Source: Phallusia mammillata | Lineage: Eukaryota > Chordata > Ascidiacea > Phlebobranchia > Ascidiidae | Length of the DNA stretch: 64,000 nt | Direction: 5' to 3' | NCBI GenBank assembly: GCA_003260075.1 | Contig: QLIY01000564.1 | Coordinates: 1-64,000, forward strand | Part shown: piece by piece, positions 20,724 to 37,500 of the stretch | Layout: each line of letters opens with the position of its first letter | Position numbering within the stretch: position 1 is the first letter of the stretch | The notes under the pieces: generated by a model | The model's input: only the letters and a program-made list of their open reading frames with translations | Told to the model about the DNA's origin: nothing | The model's database searches: none | Program-made: the position numbers and the translations under genes

Positions 20724-21154
20724 TTTGATACAGTGCTAAGTGTTTTACCTAGTGAGAATTAGTTGGAACTAAACATAAAATAGAAAACATTGCAAGATCT
20801 TTCACATCATTTTTGTGCATTGTCCAATTGTCATTTTTTTAAACATTTTTTTTTAACTTTTCATGCTACAAATACAAAGCAATTTACGCACTTTAGTGTA
20901 TGTATAAAAGACAGATATTGTTGTTAAGTAGCATTGATCTAAACAACCAACAAAACTTTCACATTCCTGGTAAAAAACTAACAATATATTATATGTTCCA
21001 AAATTTAAGGGTCATATACAAGTTAGCCGACATCAAGAATTTGAATAATAGCAATGGCATTACACTTTTGTAATGTAGTTTGTCTATATTAAAGCCTGCA
21101 AGATTCATGTTATTCTTCAAATGTGCTACGAGCATGTCTTTATTTAATTTAACC

Positions 21155-21323
21155 ATTAAGCTGACTCAATCACAAAAATGTAAATTTGCCTGGGTTTATT
21201 TATGTTTTAGTTATTAGTGGTTTTGGCATAGAAATTAATTTTGTATCAATATTAACAGATACAGCTTAACATAAATATGCATAAATTATTGTCATACTCA
21301 ATGCAAATGTAGTCTTTTTTTTC
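21155..21323. repeat. 169-bp stretch present in only one of two contig copies
   Basis: In the first copy (20995-21370) 169 bases lie between AACC and TTTAGTGC. In the second copy (21382-21608) these join directly. No clear inverted ends. It may be an allelic insertion or deletion. Confidence 0.6.
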
Positions 21324-22070
21324 TTTAGTGCAATTACTACATAAGATAAAAAACTATTCAAACAAACAAAGGGGGGGGGGGTATGTTCCAAAATTTAAGG
21401 GTCATATACAAGTTATCCGACATCATATACAAGTTATCCGACAAGAATTTGAATAATAGCAATGGCATTACACTTTTGTAATGCAGTTTGTCTATATTAA
21501 AGCCTGCAAGATTCCTGTTATTCTTCAAATGTGCTACGAGCATGTCTTTATTTAATTTAACCTTTAGTGCAATTACTACATAAGATAAAAAACTATTCAA
21601 ACAAACAAAAACCGCAAAAATGTTACACACTAAAACATCAGTCACCATTGCAAGTGCATTATCGAAACAGATTGTAAAGTAAACGCGCCTAAAGAAAAAA
21701 ACTTTTTGTCGCAATCACCATCATGGCGCAACCTTGCTGTGCAAATCTATTTACGTTCCGCTTCACTTGCTATACGGGCCAGACATTGTTAACCACGTGA
21801 TGTTAGCTTTAACAGCAAGATTGGAAACAACAAACTTTAGCGAGTCAGCAAACTTTGTGAAGGTGGCACAAACGCCACTTCACCAAAAATTTGCCTCTTA
21901 ATTACACGAACAAATAAAAAATATTGTAAATCAATTCAACTGAACTGCGCCACTTAAACAGTTTTTATGTGGTAGGCTATGTTCCGAAACTATTTTATCT
22001 AGGGATAGACTGCTTGCACTTTTAACATCTTGAAACTGTTCAAAACGTTTTTTTGCAGTCGCTACTTAAA

Positions 22071-22126
<56 letters not shown>

Positions 22127-22127
<1 letters not shown>

Positions 22128-22797
22128 AGTCGGGTTGGGGCCGGGTTCGGGCTTATGTTTCATAAAAAACGGGCCTGTGTCAGTATTTTTTTTGAATGAA
22201 TTGCTGGACCTAACCTAATGGGGGGGGGGTCATAACTGTTTGTAACCTAGCTGCGCAGTTACGCAATCAATTGATTTACTTTCGAAAGAGGGGCACATTT
22301 CCGTTATGACGCAATTTTATTCAAAGCCCTATTTATACGCAAGGGGGGGGGGGTCGGGCTGGGGCCGGGTTCGGGCTTATGTTTCTTAAAAAACAGGCCT
22401 GTGTCAGTATTTTTTTTGAATGAATTGCTGGACCTAACCTAATGTCAAACAGCCCCAAAAACGCCTTGTTGAAGGCCAATTGTATATTGTGTTTGTTGTC
22501 TTGGTCTTTCCTGGGGCTTTAATGTCTAGGCCTATCAATCAAACTTTCAGCTAAAACAGGCTTCACAAAAACGACTGGGTTCGGGTCGGGTTTCGGGGGG
22601 GGGGGTAATTGTATATTGTGTTTGTTGTCTTGGTCTTTCCTGGGGCTTTGATGTCTAGGCCTATCAATCAAACTTGCAGCTAAAACAGGCTTCACAAAAA
22701 CGACTGGGTTCGGGTCGGGTTTCGGGCTTGTACTTTCGGGTTCGGGCCGCATTCGGGCCGGGTTTGGGATCCAATTTCAGACCCGTTAAAAACTCTG
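22127..22797 (+). mobile_element. hAT-type MITE, CAGAGTTG family, left end lost in a gap
   Basis: Repeated GGGTTCGGGCC-like blocks flank a core with a TGTCAAACAGCC block and a TGTTGTCTTGGTCTTT block. The right end reads AAAACTCTG, matching the family end CTTGCAACTCTG of the copy at 39847-40232. The left end lies in the G run at 22071-22126, so no target duplication can be seen. Two internal stretches are duplicated around short G runs. Confidence 0.6.
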
Positions 22798-23107
22798 AGT
22801 TGGCTTATGGCCCACACAGTTTTAGCCTACATAGTTAACTTGGGTTTAATAAACTGTTCTTGCTACGAACGCAAATTTGCTGTACGCATGCAAATAATTG
22901 TATTCGGCAAAATAACACATCAAGAAAGGTACACAGTTTTTTTTCTGACTTGCAGAAACACGAAATTGAGAACAAATATACCGGGGTAATGTTTGGCACG
23001 ATAAATAATGAGGTGTAATTGGCTGTAATAGGTTATTCGTATGTTTACTTTTAACCTCACGATAAATATGGTATTCGGTCAACGCACTAAAGTTGTATCT
23101 GTAATGG

Positions 23108-27020
<3,913 letters not shown>

Positions 27021-28673
27021 ATTGATATTTGTGGCTTCTCGCACGTTTCGTAGAAGCAGCGGAGCAGCAGATAAGAGCTTCTTGGTTCGTGTCGGTGTAA
27101 TCAAACCTAAATCTGCGACCGCGGAGCCAAAGCGCCTCTCGCAACCCAAACAAACTTTTCGGATGCGATTCGCCCACTGCAGTGGCCAAAACGAATACAT
27201 GCGCAGTGACGTTATGCTATTGGATTAACCCCTTTCGGCCACGGCGGTTTGACACGTAACATAATTCACCCAGCTATACGAAGTCAATTGTCATCACTTT
27301 CTGACACCCGAGGTGAAATCCTCACATGGGTTCGTGACAATGTTAGGGTTTTTGCTGCATTGATGGGAAATGTTTGTTGCGGCATAAGAGTTGTTTGCTA
27401 GCCACAATTGCTTTGGACAAACAGCGCTAACTATGCCAAACAACACCGGTATAAGGGCGGCAGCGAACACGTTCATGTTTACAGTTCATAACACCGGGGA
27501 ACTGATGGATTGTCAGTCGTACCTCGCAATACACGTTGTCTGGTTGCAGCAAAATCTCACACACACAAGCTGCATGGCAAAAACCGCCGTTCGTTTTTGG
27601 TTAGTAATTTTCGTCGTGTCTTACATGATGCAAATTCGCAATTTGCGATTTCGGCCAGGCGCTGAGAGTGTGTAATTTCGCAGTACACGTGGAGTAATCG
27701 GCTTTGCTTGTTGCTTTCGTCTCATTTCGATCCCCGCCGCTCAATTAAATTGCAATTTCTCGCCGTATAAACCGGAAGATACGGCTTGTGTGTGCATTAC
27801 GTCCTGTGCGTTGCACATAATAATCATCCGCCCATTGCGCCCGTTGTGCCTTTGGCAAATTATTTAAAGGGTTTATTTGTTGCAGATGATTATAATATGC
27901 AGAAAAATGATTTTTCAAGACTCTTGCTTCAAATTTTGCTGAGGTAATATGTATGCTTTTTACGTAGCAAATAATGGCCACACTGTAATTTGCAAACGTC
28001 CTATTAACCATTGGGTTGTCAGTAGAACTTAACAGATGTCGCAGAGGTCAAGTCGTCCAAGACGTAGCATTTGCAATTATTTTTTACGACCGGGCCAATC
28101 TTCTGATTGCTGTGTCGTACATCGGGTGTCAGGTTTGGTAACGGCGGCAGGCGCCTTCTAAACCGACCAGAACCTTCCCAGAAAAGTGGATGGCCAATTA
28201 AGCGCGTGTAAACAATTGGAGTTCTGCGAAAACTTGTGCAGTTGCGTACGGCCATTCTAGGGAGTGAGGAAAGTGAACTGAGATCGGCGCCTGCTATGCT
28301 TTGTGTCCTTTGGAATGATTGAACCCCCGAGGGGGGGGGGGCATTCGCCCATTGCGCCCGTTGTGCCTTTGGCAAATTGTTTAAAGGGTTTATTTGTTGC
28401 AGATGATTATAATATGCAGAAAAATGAGGGGGGGGGGTCGGCCATTCTAGGGAGTGAGAAAAGTGAACTGACATCGGCGCCTGCTATGCTTTGTGTCCTT
28501 TGGAATGATTGAACCCCCGATTAATGGCGTATTTTCTGTGATTATCGCGCGCATTGTTCACCTAAGCATTGTTCAAACAAAAACAAACGTGATTGCGGGG
28601 GAGGAACGCCTGGCCCATTGTCATGTGTCGTGTTTTGATTTGCGGATTTTCGGCAAATTGAGATTTAATTGTC

Positions 28674-28945
28674 AAAGATGGCCGAGTGGTTAGCGCAAAG
28701 TGTTCATACGGTTGTGGGTTCTAATCCTATATCGGTCAATTGTGATATCTTGGACAAGGAGCTTGAGCGGTATTGATCTAACTCCCGATGGGTTGAACTA
28801 AATTGAAGTCACCAAAATCAGCAAAAATGATCCAACAGTCTTGCAATAAACAGGCAGCTCGACGGAGGACCCATTGTGAGCATAACGCATTTAGGCGTCA
28901 CCCGCCCCCCGAGGATTAAAATCAAACAATAAAATTCCAGTTTTG
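28674..28945 (+). mobile_element. tRNA-derived SINE
   Basis: It starts with an internal RNA polymerase III promoter: box A TGGCCGAGTGG at 28679-28689 and box B GGTTCTAATCC at 28717-28727, at the spacing of a Ser- or Leu-type tRNA. A non-tRNA body follows and it ends A-rich near 28940. The tRNA arms do not fold as an intact tRNA. Confidence 0.6.
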
Positions 28946-29099
28946 AGAACCCAATTCGACAAATTACATGAAGAATCTGCAAACAGGATAGCTACGTTTT
29001 TTGCTGTCAATGGCTTAATGCCTTTTTTACAGCTAAATATTTTGGCAAGTCAAAAAAAATTGCCGTAGCGTTATCATTGACAAAACTAAAACCATAGAC

Positions 29100-29322
29100 C
29101 AGTGGTTCCCAATCAGGGAGGAATTTTAAATCTTTAGGGTAGGAATTAAATTTAATTTTTACACACATAAGCCCTGGGAATATGACCCGTAAAGTTGTTA
29201 AAATACCCAATTTTAAATGATCTTTGTATGGTTTGGCATCTACTATGCAGTATTTTAGGAAGGAATGAAAATGTTTTGAATTGTTAAGAGAGGAATTCGT
29301 CGAAAAAAGTTGGGAACAACTG
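29100..29322. mobile_element. hAT MITE, CAGTGGTTCCC family, exact 8-bp target duplication
   Basis: Starts CAGTGGTTCCCAATC and ends GGGAACAACTG. The flanks are CCATAGAC on both sides (29092-29099 and 29323-29330). 223 bp, with no coding capacity. Similar to 59163-59375. Confidence 0.85.
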
Positions 29323-31514
29323 CCATAGACGAAATTTTTAGGGAAATTGACATAACCATTTTTAGAGTTACATCCAAACTTAACGACAAGATCATTTTAC
29401 TATATCGTGTATTGTTAATAGCAGGCCCGAAAAAAGAGTTCGAAACATACCCAAGCAACAATAAAAGTAATAACGGCGGGGGGGGGGCAAACGACAAGAT
29501 CATTTTACTATATCGTGTATTGTTAATAGCCGGTCCGAAAAAAAAGAGTTCGAAACATACCCAAGCAACAATAAAAGTAATAACGGCAATAATAATACAG
29601 TAATAATAAAATTCCTGTGCAAAGGCGGAATAAGGGAAGGACTGCATTTCACTCGGTAAACGTTAAAACGAGAAGGTTACGCCAGGATCAGTTTTGAGAA
29701 CGATGTGCAAGGGAAATCCCCGAATTTGGATACACGTGACCCCCTAGTTGGCGCGTCGCAGTCCGAAGACAGGTTTGAATTTCGTGTGCGTCCCTGCGGC
29801 CAACCGTGTGATTTGTGGGTGATCAAGAGAATTGATTATATATTTTGCCCCGAAATAGTCGGCGTGATAAGTTAAGTTTCGAAATGTGACGAAAGATCAT
29901 GTGATGAATTCGTGAATGAGTAAACGCACTCAGTAAACTCCAGAATTCCAGCATTGTCCAAAGGTCGACCACAACTTTAAAATGACAAGGCAAATCGGCC
30001 TTTGCAAAAAGTTACAACGGCGGTTGACAGTTATAAAACTCAATTCACCCTTTACGGCGGTTTCACCAACCTATACCGCAAAATTACCACAAATACTTGC
30101 GTGAAATGCGGCGTAAGGTGTTCTGCCTAACCCCAGGTGGATAATTTGCATACAGCGGCGCGGTAGGGGGGCGGCTAGACACGACCAGTGCGTTCTGCGC
30201 GAAACAAAAGTGCACCCGTGAAAAACAGTGGCTCAGATTGGCCTTAAAACACCTGCGACAAGCCGTGGAAGGTTCGGCGCGAATGCAAAGCAGCACCGAG
30301 AAAAGGGATTCCTCTTTCTACCGCGACTATTGCAGCTTGTCACGAGCCGTGGTCCCGCTTTGTGTGCATGGCGACCTTTAATGCTAACGCTGGATCCCAG
30401 GAGACCGGCATATACACTTCCCGGTACGTTTAAGGCGTCGCCCCTTTTTGCTTCTGGGTGCAGAACTTTCGATTTAGTGTGGCATTTCGGCATCCAGCAT
30501 AAAAGTGTTTGCTTCGGTTCGTATATCCAAGCGATACAATTGCACTTTTTTACGCATAAAACACATTTTTGTTTCAAAATCGATTCCCAGACAGACCGAA
30601 AGTTATTGGCAGCATCGGCGGAACAAAAGAATCCACTTAATACACGAACATAGGAGATATACAGTGGGTTCTGATGGTGGAGCGGTGAAGGCCAAAGTGG
30701 CGAATGGAAATCATATGCGAGGTGAAATTTGCATCATAAAGGGTGAAGGGTTATGAGGTCAAACAACAAAATGCGTGTTTCAAGCCACAGGGGACATGGG
30801 GTTGTCAAAAGATGATATAACTTCAATTATAATTGTCAGTTTATAGTCTTACGGCCACGTGTGTTGTAATCAAATACAAACGCCTCTTAAAGCATTGGAT
30901 GAAGAAATGTGATGTATGGGAGAAGGCAATAATAATATGCGAGTATGGCTCAAGCGCAAGTATAATTGATCTATAGCGGCTATAAGAAAGTATATAAAAG
31001 TGAGACGTATCAGGCAATCGCGTACGTTTTTGGGGGCACGGGTTGACAGGTGAACGGCTGTTGCGCCTATGGGATGGTGACAGCATCACATAATGCATAC
31101 TCGTCCTATAGCGGGGCGCCATATATTTATCTGCACAATATACTTGCAATACAAAAGCTTACATCATGTATCACTTGAAGATATAGAAGATTTTGAGCCA
31201 GGTTTTATCAATATTGCGAAAAGGAAAACCGGTATATAGCTGTATAGCTGAGTGAGAGTCTCGCAACGTATTCCTTTGAATCAGTCATTACTCCAAAGGT
31301 TTGACAAATTTTTTCGCAGACTTTGGACTCGGCACAGACGGTACATGTAAATCAGGACAAAAATATGCGAGAAACCTTTTAAAAAGCGCTCACGATTCGT
31401 ACAGAGTACATAGTACAGCAATACATCAAATGTTGCACAAAAAGGGCGAAAATAAACTTGAAGAAGCACGAGAATGGCAACAGGAGGGACTTGGAACACG
31501 TGGAAAGTGCGAAT

Positions 31515-34500
31515 TCAGGAGTGCGACAAACGCGATCGAGCTGACTTTACAAAGTCCAGCAACGGCGTCGACTTAGAACGAGTCAATTTGCAACGGGCAG
31601 CCGAGGAACGGACGAAGGCACGCCGCGGCGTTGAAGTTGGAAGCGACGAGCTACGGTGGACAGCTGCGCTGCTTTTGTTGGTCTCAATTTCGCGTATAAG
31701 TTCGCGCACAGGCCGCGGAGAATCTGTTTGCTCTGGGTCTGTAAGCTCAGGCTGTGAAGTTGTAGCCGAGAGACGCCTGTGCGGGCCCCATATAGAGCGG
31801 TACGTCGACCTGAATATCGAACCTCCGCTACGCTCAGACTGTGTACGCCTTACACGACCTGAGCGTGAACTTGTGGAGCTTGGCGGTGAACCCGACACAT
31901 CCCGACAAGTCCTGGGAGCCCGATAAGGAGTTGCGCTTACTAAAGCAGCTAAGTCCTTTGATCCAGTCCTGGGCGATGACGTCACTGGAGTTATTACGTC
32001 ATGAGGGGTCTTTTTAGATGACGTTGCAGGGGAACTAAACTTCCCCACGAGATCACGCACCCTAACGTCATGATCATCTGTGACGTCACAACCACTGTCG
32101 AATACGTCACCGTCGCCTCGCTCCTTGGACGGAGACAAACTTCCCATAAGCAGTTTGTTGATTACCGTGGTTGGCGTGGATTGACGTTTTTCGAAGTTCG
32201 AGTTGTTAATAGAAGAATCGGTATTTGGGGAATCACTGGCTTGGTGGGATTTACTGTCACTTTTACGGCCTGTCAATTTTCTCACGCGTTTCTCGATCTC
32301 TCGTGCCATCTGCCGAACAAGACCGCGCCGTTTTGCTGGCTGCGTTGGTGTGCGTGAAGGCTCGTATGACGCTATTGGCTCCGGTTGATTCGGCGTCGAG
32401 AAGGATGAGGAACGACTGCTTTCGTCTGAGTCACTCATAAGTTGCATTCCAACCTAAAATAGCAAGAAAATCGTGAAAATCAAGCACTTGTCCTATCACA
32501 GTGGTTCCCAACCAGGGGGTGGTGGAATTTTGTAATTTGTAGGCGGGAATTTTGTAATTTGTAGGGAGAATTTGTGTCACAATATTATTCTCTTACTGGT
32601 AGTCTGTGCTATTTGTTATTGCTACATTTGCCATATATGAGCTGAAAAAGAAAGTTCTCGTATAATCGATTTAAGGCAGCAATGCAGAAAGTCTATAAAA
32701 GCCACTGGCCTATCAAGTCCTCAGTTTTTAACACTTACCTCTCTTATAACTTGCAATATTTCGGGAGACAACGGGCCACTCCGCCTTATAGCCTCCTCGC
32801 CTTCTTCTGCTTTAGTCATATCCAGCTTGGGGGCAATTGGCTTGGCAGGACTGCTTGTCAAACTGAATGGTGGCGAAATTACAAAACTCTCTGGCGCCAT
32901 CTCGCTAGCGGGCGAATTGTTATTATTATTGGAATTCGGATTCGGTTTAGGGGATGCCCGGCGGTCGCCGATGTAAAACTGGGAGTCGCCTTTTGCCGCG
33001 TTTTCCGCGTCATCGGTTTCCATGGGAACCTCAGCCACTGGCACGAAAGCACATGACGAGCCGGACGGGGTTAAAGGTGAGGTCTGATGACGTCGCGATG
33101 ACGGCATCGACATGGTTCGCTGAATTCCTTCCCCTTCGGGCCGAACTCGAATTTCACCAGTTGAAGGGTCTTGGCGGCTTTCAATGGCAGTAACGATTTT
33201 TCGCACAGAAAACGCTTGGGTTTCGGAAAATGACCGACTGCGCGGGCCCATAAGGCTTTCGTCTGTATTTGGAGGGTCTACAGCTTTGGGGACGTCAATA
33301 TCCATACTGGTGGGTGGTAGAGATGCAGTCTTGTGGTGGCCTTTGACAAATACAGGCTTTTGGCTGTCCTCGTCTACTTGCATAATCGGTACTGTATCAT
33401 CACAAGGCGATTCTATGACAGCTACAATCGCGCGGACCGGTACTGGCGCCTTCAAAGTCGGTGATTCGGGAGCAACGTCATCTGCGCTTTCAGGTTCGGC
33501 TGGCTTTTCCCCGGTAAAGCGAGACTTTAGTAAATCAAAGTCCACACCTTTGGCGTTTTTGTATGAGGGGCTGTTCATAGGAGAAACCATAGACGGGTGC
33601 TGCTCTTCTGCTATGCTGACGTCGAGGTCTCCGGGTCGTTTCATTGGTTCGCACATTAGCGCCGCTGGTGACGAGCTACGCGTTTTTTTCTTTTCCTTCT
33701 TGGTCCTGATCTGACGGCTTGGTGGTGGTTGTGTTTCACTAAAAATATATTTGTGTTGAAGATTGCTTAAAATCGACATCAGAGTAAGTCGGGACGGGCT
33801 TTTCGTGCCGGGTTCGTGCCGGGTTCGGACTGGGGTTTCTTAAAAAAAACGGGCTCGATTCGGGCCTGACTTTACACTTTGTCAACATTTTTTAAATAAA
33901 TTTAGCCAGCTAAGTAGCCAGTTACTGGCCCTAAACGGGCTTCCCAAAAACGATTCTGGTTCGGGCTCCAGTTTCAGGCGAGTTTACAACTCTGAGCGAC
34001 ATAGGAAGGGGGGGGGGCCTAATGTCAAACAGCCATAAAACGCGTTGTTTAAGACCAATTTTCTATTGTGTTTGTTGTCTTGGTCTTTTTTGAGGCTTTA
34101 ATGTATATACGCCTGTCAATCAAACTTTCGGGCCTAAACGGGCTTCCCAAAAGCGATTGGGGTTCGGGCCGGTTTCGGGCTCCAGTTTCAGGCGAGTTTA
34201 CAACTCTGAGCGACATAGGAAACAGTAAAGATATATTTCACCATGGATGGATACAGGTAAAAAAGAACGCACTAGAAATAGCAATGTAAGGCATTCAGAT
34301 TCTCACGGAGGAATGTTTAAAAATATAATAGTGTTTGCCAAGTGGCCGTCAAGCGAGCAGTCGGTTTCTTGACTTACTTCCCGAACAAGATATTTTACGA
34401 TTGCAAACAACCAAAGTCAATAAGAGCATTTCCGTCCAAACCATTAAACGAAATACATCGTATGTATTTCTGTGACTAGGCAGCTTTTTTCATTAAATTT

Positions 34501-37500
34501 AGCCACAAAAAATCCAAATGGTCGGTTGCAAAAAGAAACTCTAATAAACAAACGTAGAAAATGTTACCAAATTAATGAAATTTCCTGGTAAGTAAAGCAA
34601 AGGACTGAGACGATTCAGGGTCATTATTTCATGACTGCAGGATATTTCAAAATTAAACCACTAAATCAGTCGCTGTATTTTTGTTGTTTCACTGTATTTG
34701 AAGTCACGTCAGGCGAAGGAGTTTTTGTAGTTCGTTAGTGCGTGGGTGTACTTTTTCTATTACTGGTTTTATCACGTTACTACTTGTTTTTCAGACACTG
34801 ATGATGCTTGTGAAAGCGAAATACATTTGTTTTGTGAAACAATAAAAATACAGCAACTGATTTAGTGGTTTTACTTAAAAATTCCTAATAAACAAAGCGC
34901 TTAAATTTAAACATTTCAATGCCATGTATAGTTGATCACTGCTACAATACAAGGCACTGACATGAATATACTACGAAAAAGTTAAACAACACTAAAGTGA
35001 ATCCAAAATGCATTCACATAATCTAAAATGGCTACACATTTAACCAGCATTAAACTTACCCGACATGTACAAAAACGCTGTCCTCGCTTACTGCCAAGTC
35101 GTCAGGGTCTTGGGGTTTTCGTCTCATTTGTCTCCGTTTTGATGTAAAGGATTTTCTTTTTTCTTCTGCCATCTGCATTCTGTCCAAGTCGGTCCCACTG
35201 GGAAGTAGAAGCTCTCCAGGCTCGGAAGATGGAAGGCCAATGCCTGTAATGGAAATGTAATCTAAGTTATGCTGATCGGATTTTACCATAAATCCAGTTT
35301 AAACGGGCGTGTATTAAAGGCTTTAACTAATTGACATCAGTTAATCCGGATCTTTGCCTAATCCGGACATTTATTGGTCCCAACGGGCCTGGATTAACCG
35401 AGGTTTACTGGGTAATAAATTTTTGTAAGGCTCGGACTTTAACAAGGCAAGAAACTTAACAAACGTAATATATTTTAGTTAGTAGTTAAACCAACTGATC
35501 CACAAGGTAGACAATTTAGAGTAGTAATTGTCCTTAACAGAGTATCGAGCCACTATAACAACACAAGTCTGTAGGGCCAATGTCTTGTCAACATCTGCAC
35601 TGATGAGACCTCATAGGTGGGGGGGGGGGTTAACAAACGTAATATAATTTAGTTAGTAGTTAAACCAACTGATCCCCAAGGTAGACAATTTAGAGTAGTA
35701 ATTGAGTATCGAGCCACTATAACAACACAAGTCGGTAGGGCCAATGTCTTGTCAACATCTGCACTGATGAGACCTCATAGGTCGAATCTGTGTGCACTGT
35801 CTGCAGTTTAATTAATATTAACACTTGATACAATCAATCAAAAATAACAAAAACGTTAGACTGCTAGCAGTAATATATACATCACTTGAAACGTATAATA
35901 ACATCCAAAAACAGTTACGGATTAGGTCTGGTTCATTGATGATACGCCTCAAAGGCCAACAGTGTGCACCGCAGTCAATACACAAGCATTGATTTGTATT
36001 GTTAATCCGTCTTACCGTTTCTGAATGAATCGGTAGGCGTGTCCAAAGGTAAATGACCGTGTTCAAACGAGTTTTGGTTGGCATTGTAAGGGCGTCGACC
36101 TTCGTCGGGCGACCAAGACTTGGGCCTAGATACCTGACAAGTAAAAGTCAAGTTTTAAATTGTAGATGTTTAATTATTTTTAGGAACTGTGTGCATAAAC
36201 GTAACAGACAGGTAATGGATATAATTATATACACACGCAATCTGGTAGCTATGCCTTTGTTTAATAAACCTGCTTTAAACAGATGACACAACATCGCAAT
36301 TTAGTGGAACATTATAGATGAATAGCGATGGGGGGGGGGAAAGTAATAGTCAAGTTTTAAATTGTAGATATTTAATTATTTTTAGGAACTGTGCACATAA
36401 CGTAACAGACAGGTAATGGATATAATTATATACACCCGCATTCTGGTAGCTATGTCTTTGTTTAATAAACCTGCTTTAAACTGATGACACAACATCGCAA
36501 TTTAGTGGAACATTATAGATGAATAGCGATAGGTAAACAATATTAGTTAATCAAGCTGTCCCGCAGAGGAAATCAATAAATTTACACCGACTCCTTAAAA
36601 CGCAGCACAGACAAATATGCTGCGCGAAAAAAACGCACACCAGAGTTTACTAACATTAACTGACAAAAATAGTTACACATAATACATTTAGAGTGGTTAT
36701 TACGGGGGTAATAACATTATCATGTTTTACCTTCGTGACGTCATAGTTGGCAATCTCAATTTTTTGATAAAACGGTAAAAACATCGTCTAGTTGTTCCCA
36801 GGGATAACGGTAACATAAAAAGTTAATAGCTACTGCTGCTACTGTATTACATAACTCATACACGAGATACCACGTCACAAGCGTGACCATAACGCACCTT
36901 AGGTGTCGCTAAAGAGGCGATATCGAGCAGTCGTCGGTTGAGGTCGAAATCGTGGCTGTCCTCTAACAAGTTGTCTTGGTTCTCATCCGTTATTTGGATG
37001 ATCGGTGCGCCGCATCTTGGCGAGACAACAGCAACTGGATGGTCATCTGCGATGCTCGGCTCCGATAGACTGGACTCCGAACGAGAGCGAAACAATTTGT
37101 TGTGTCTTTGGGAGCTAGAGCGAAAGATATTAAATTTAGGCAATGTTGGAATAAATTACACACACCTCTCTGTAGTATAAACACTGTGCTTATACAAAAA
37201 AATAGTCCTGAAGAAATGCGCGCCCATTACAGACGATTCGGACTGATTTAAGTGTACTGAAAACTTCGGTTTGGTATGTTATATTATATGGTTTACGCGT
37301 TTTAGGAACGCAACGAAAATGTGTTTTAAAGATTCGAGTACAATTTAGGTTTGTTTCGCGTAGGAATTAGACATAAATATATAAATTGGTATATTTAATG
37401 AAGCAACTTTAAATACTACGAGAACACACCAAAATTATCAACTTCGTAACGCCCTTGGCTTTCAGTTCTGAAATAGGGTTCAATCCGATATTTACAGCAG

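Larger units (their letters stand above)
20724..23107. other. Intergenic with duplicated contigs and a GC-rich hAT-type repeat
   Basis: No recognised gene. 20995-21370 recurs at 21382-21608. GGGTTCGGG-rich repeat copies lie from 22127 to 22797 and are themselves duplicated around G runs. A 56-base G run sits at 22071-22126. Confidence 0.6.
27021..31514. other. Intergenic region with SINE and MITE
   Basis: No gene recognised between the zinc-finger gene and the 3' end of Slingshot. It contains a tRNA-derived SINE, a hAT MITE, and contig-end duplications (27829-27910 with 28347-28428; 28249-28329 with 28438-28519; 29382-29478 with 29490-29586). 29640-31500 shows open frames on both strands with no family match that I can see. 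Confidence 0.5.

Noticed and set aside
22030-22218. Gly-rich frame (and similar Gly or Pro frames at 39829-40083, 41603-41788 and 44458-44646)
   Set aside because: They are translations of G runs that act as gap placeholders.
28679-28727. Functional tRNA gene
   Set aside because: The boxes are present but the arms and anticodon loop do not fold; fits a SINE head.
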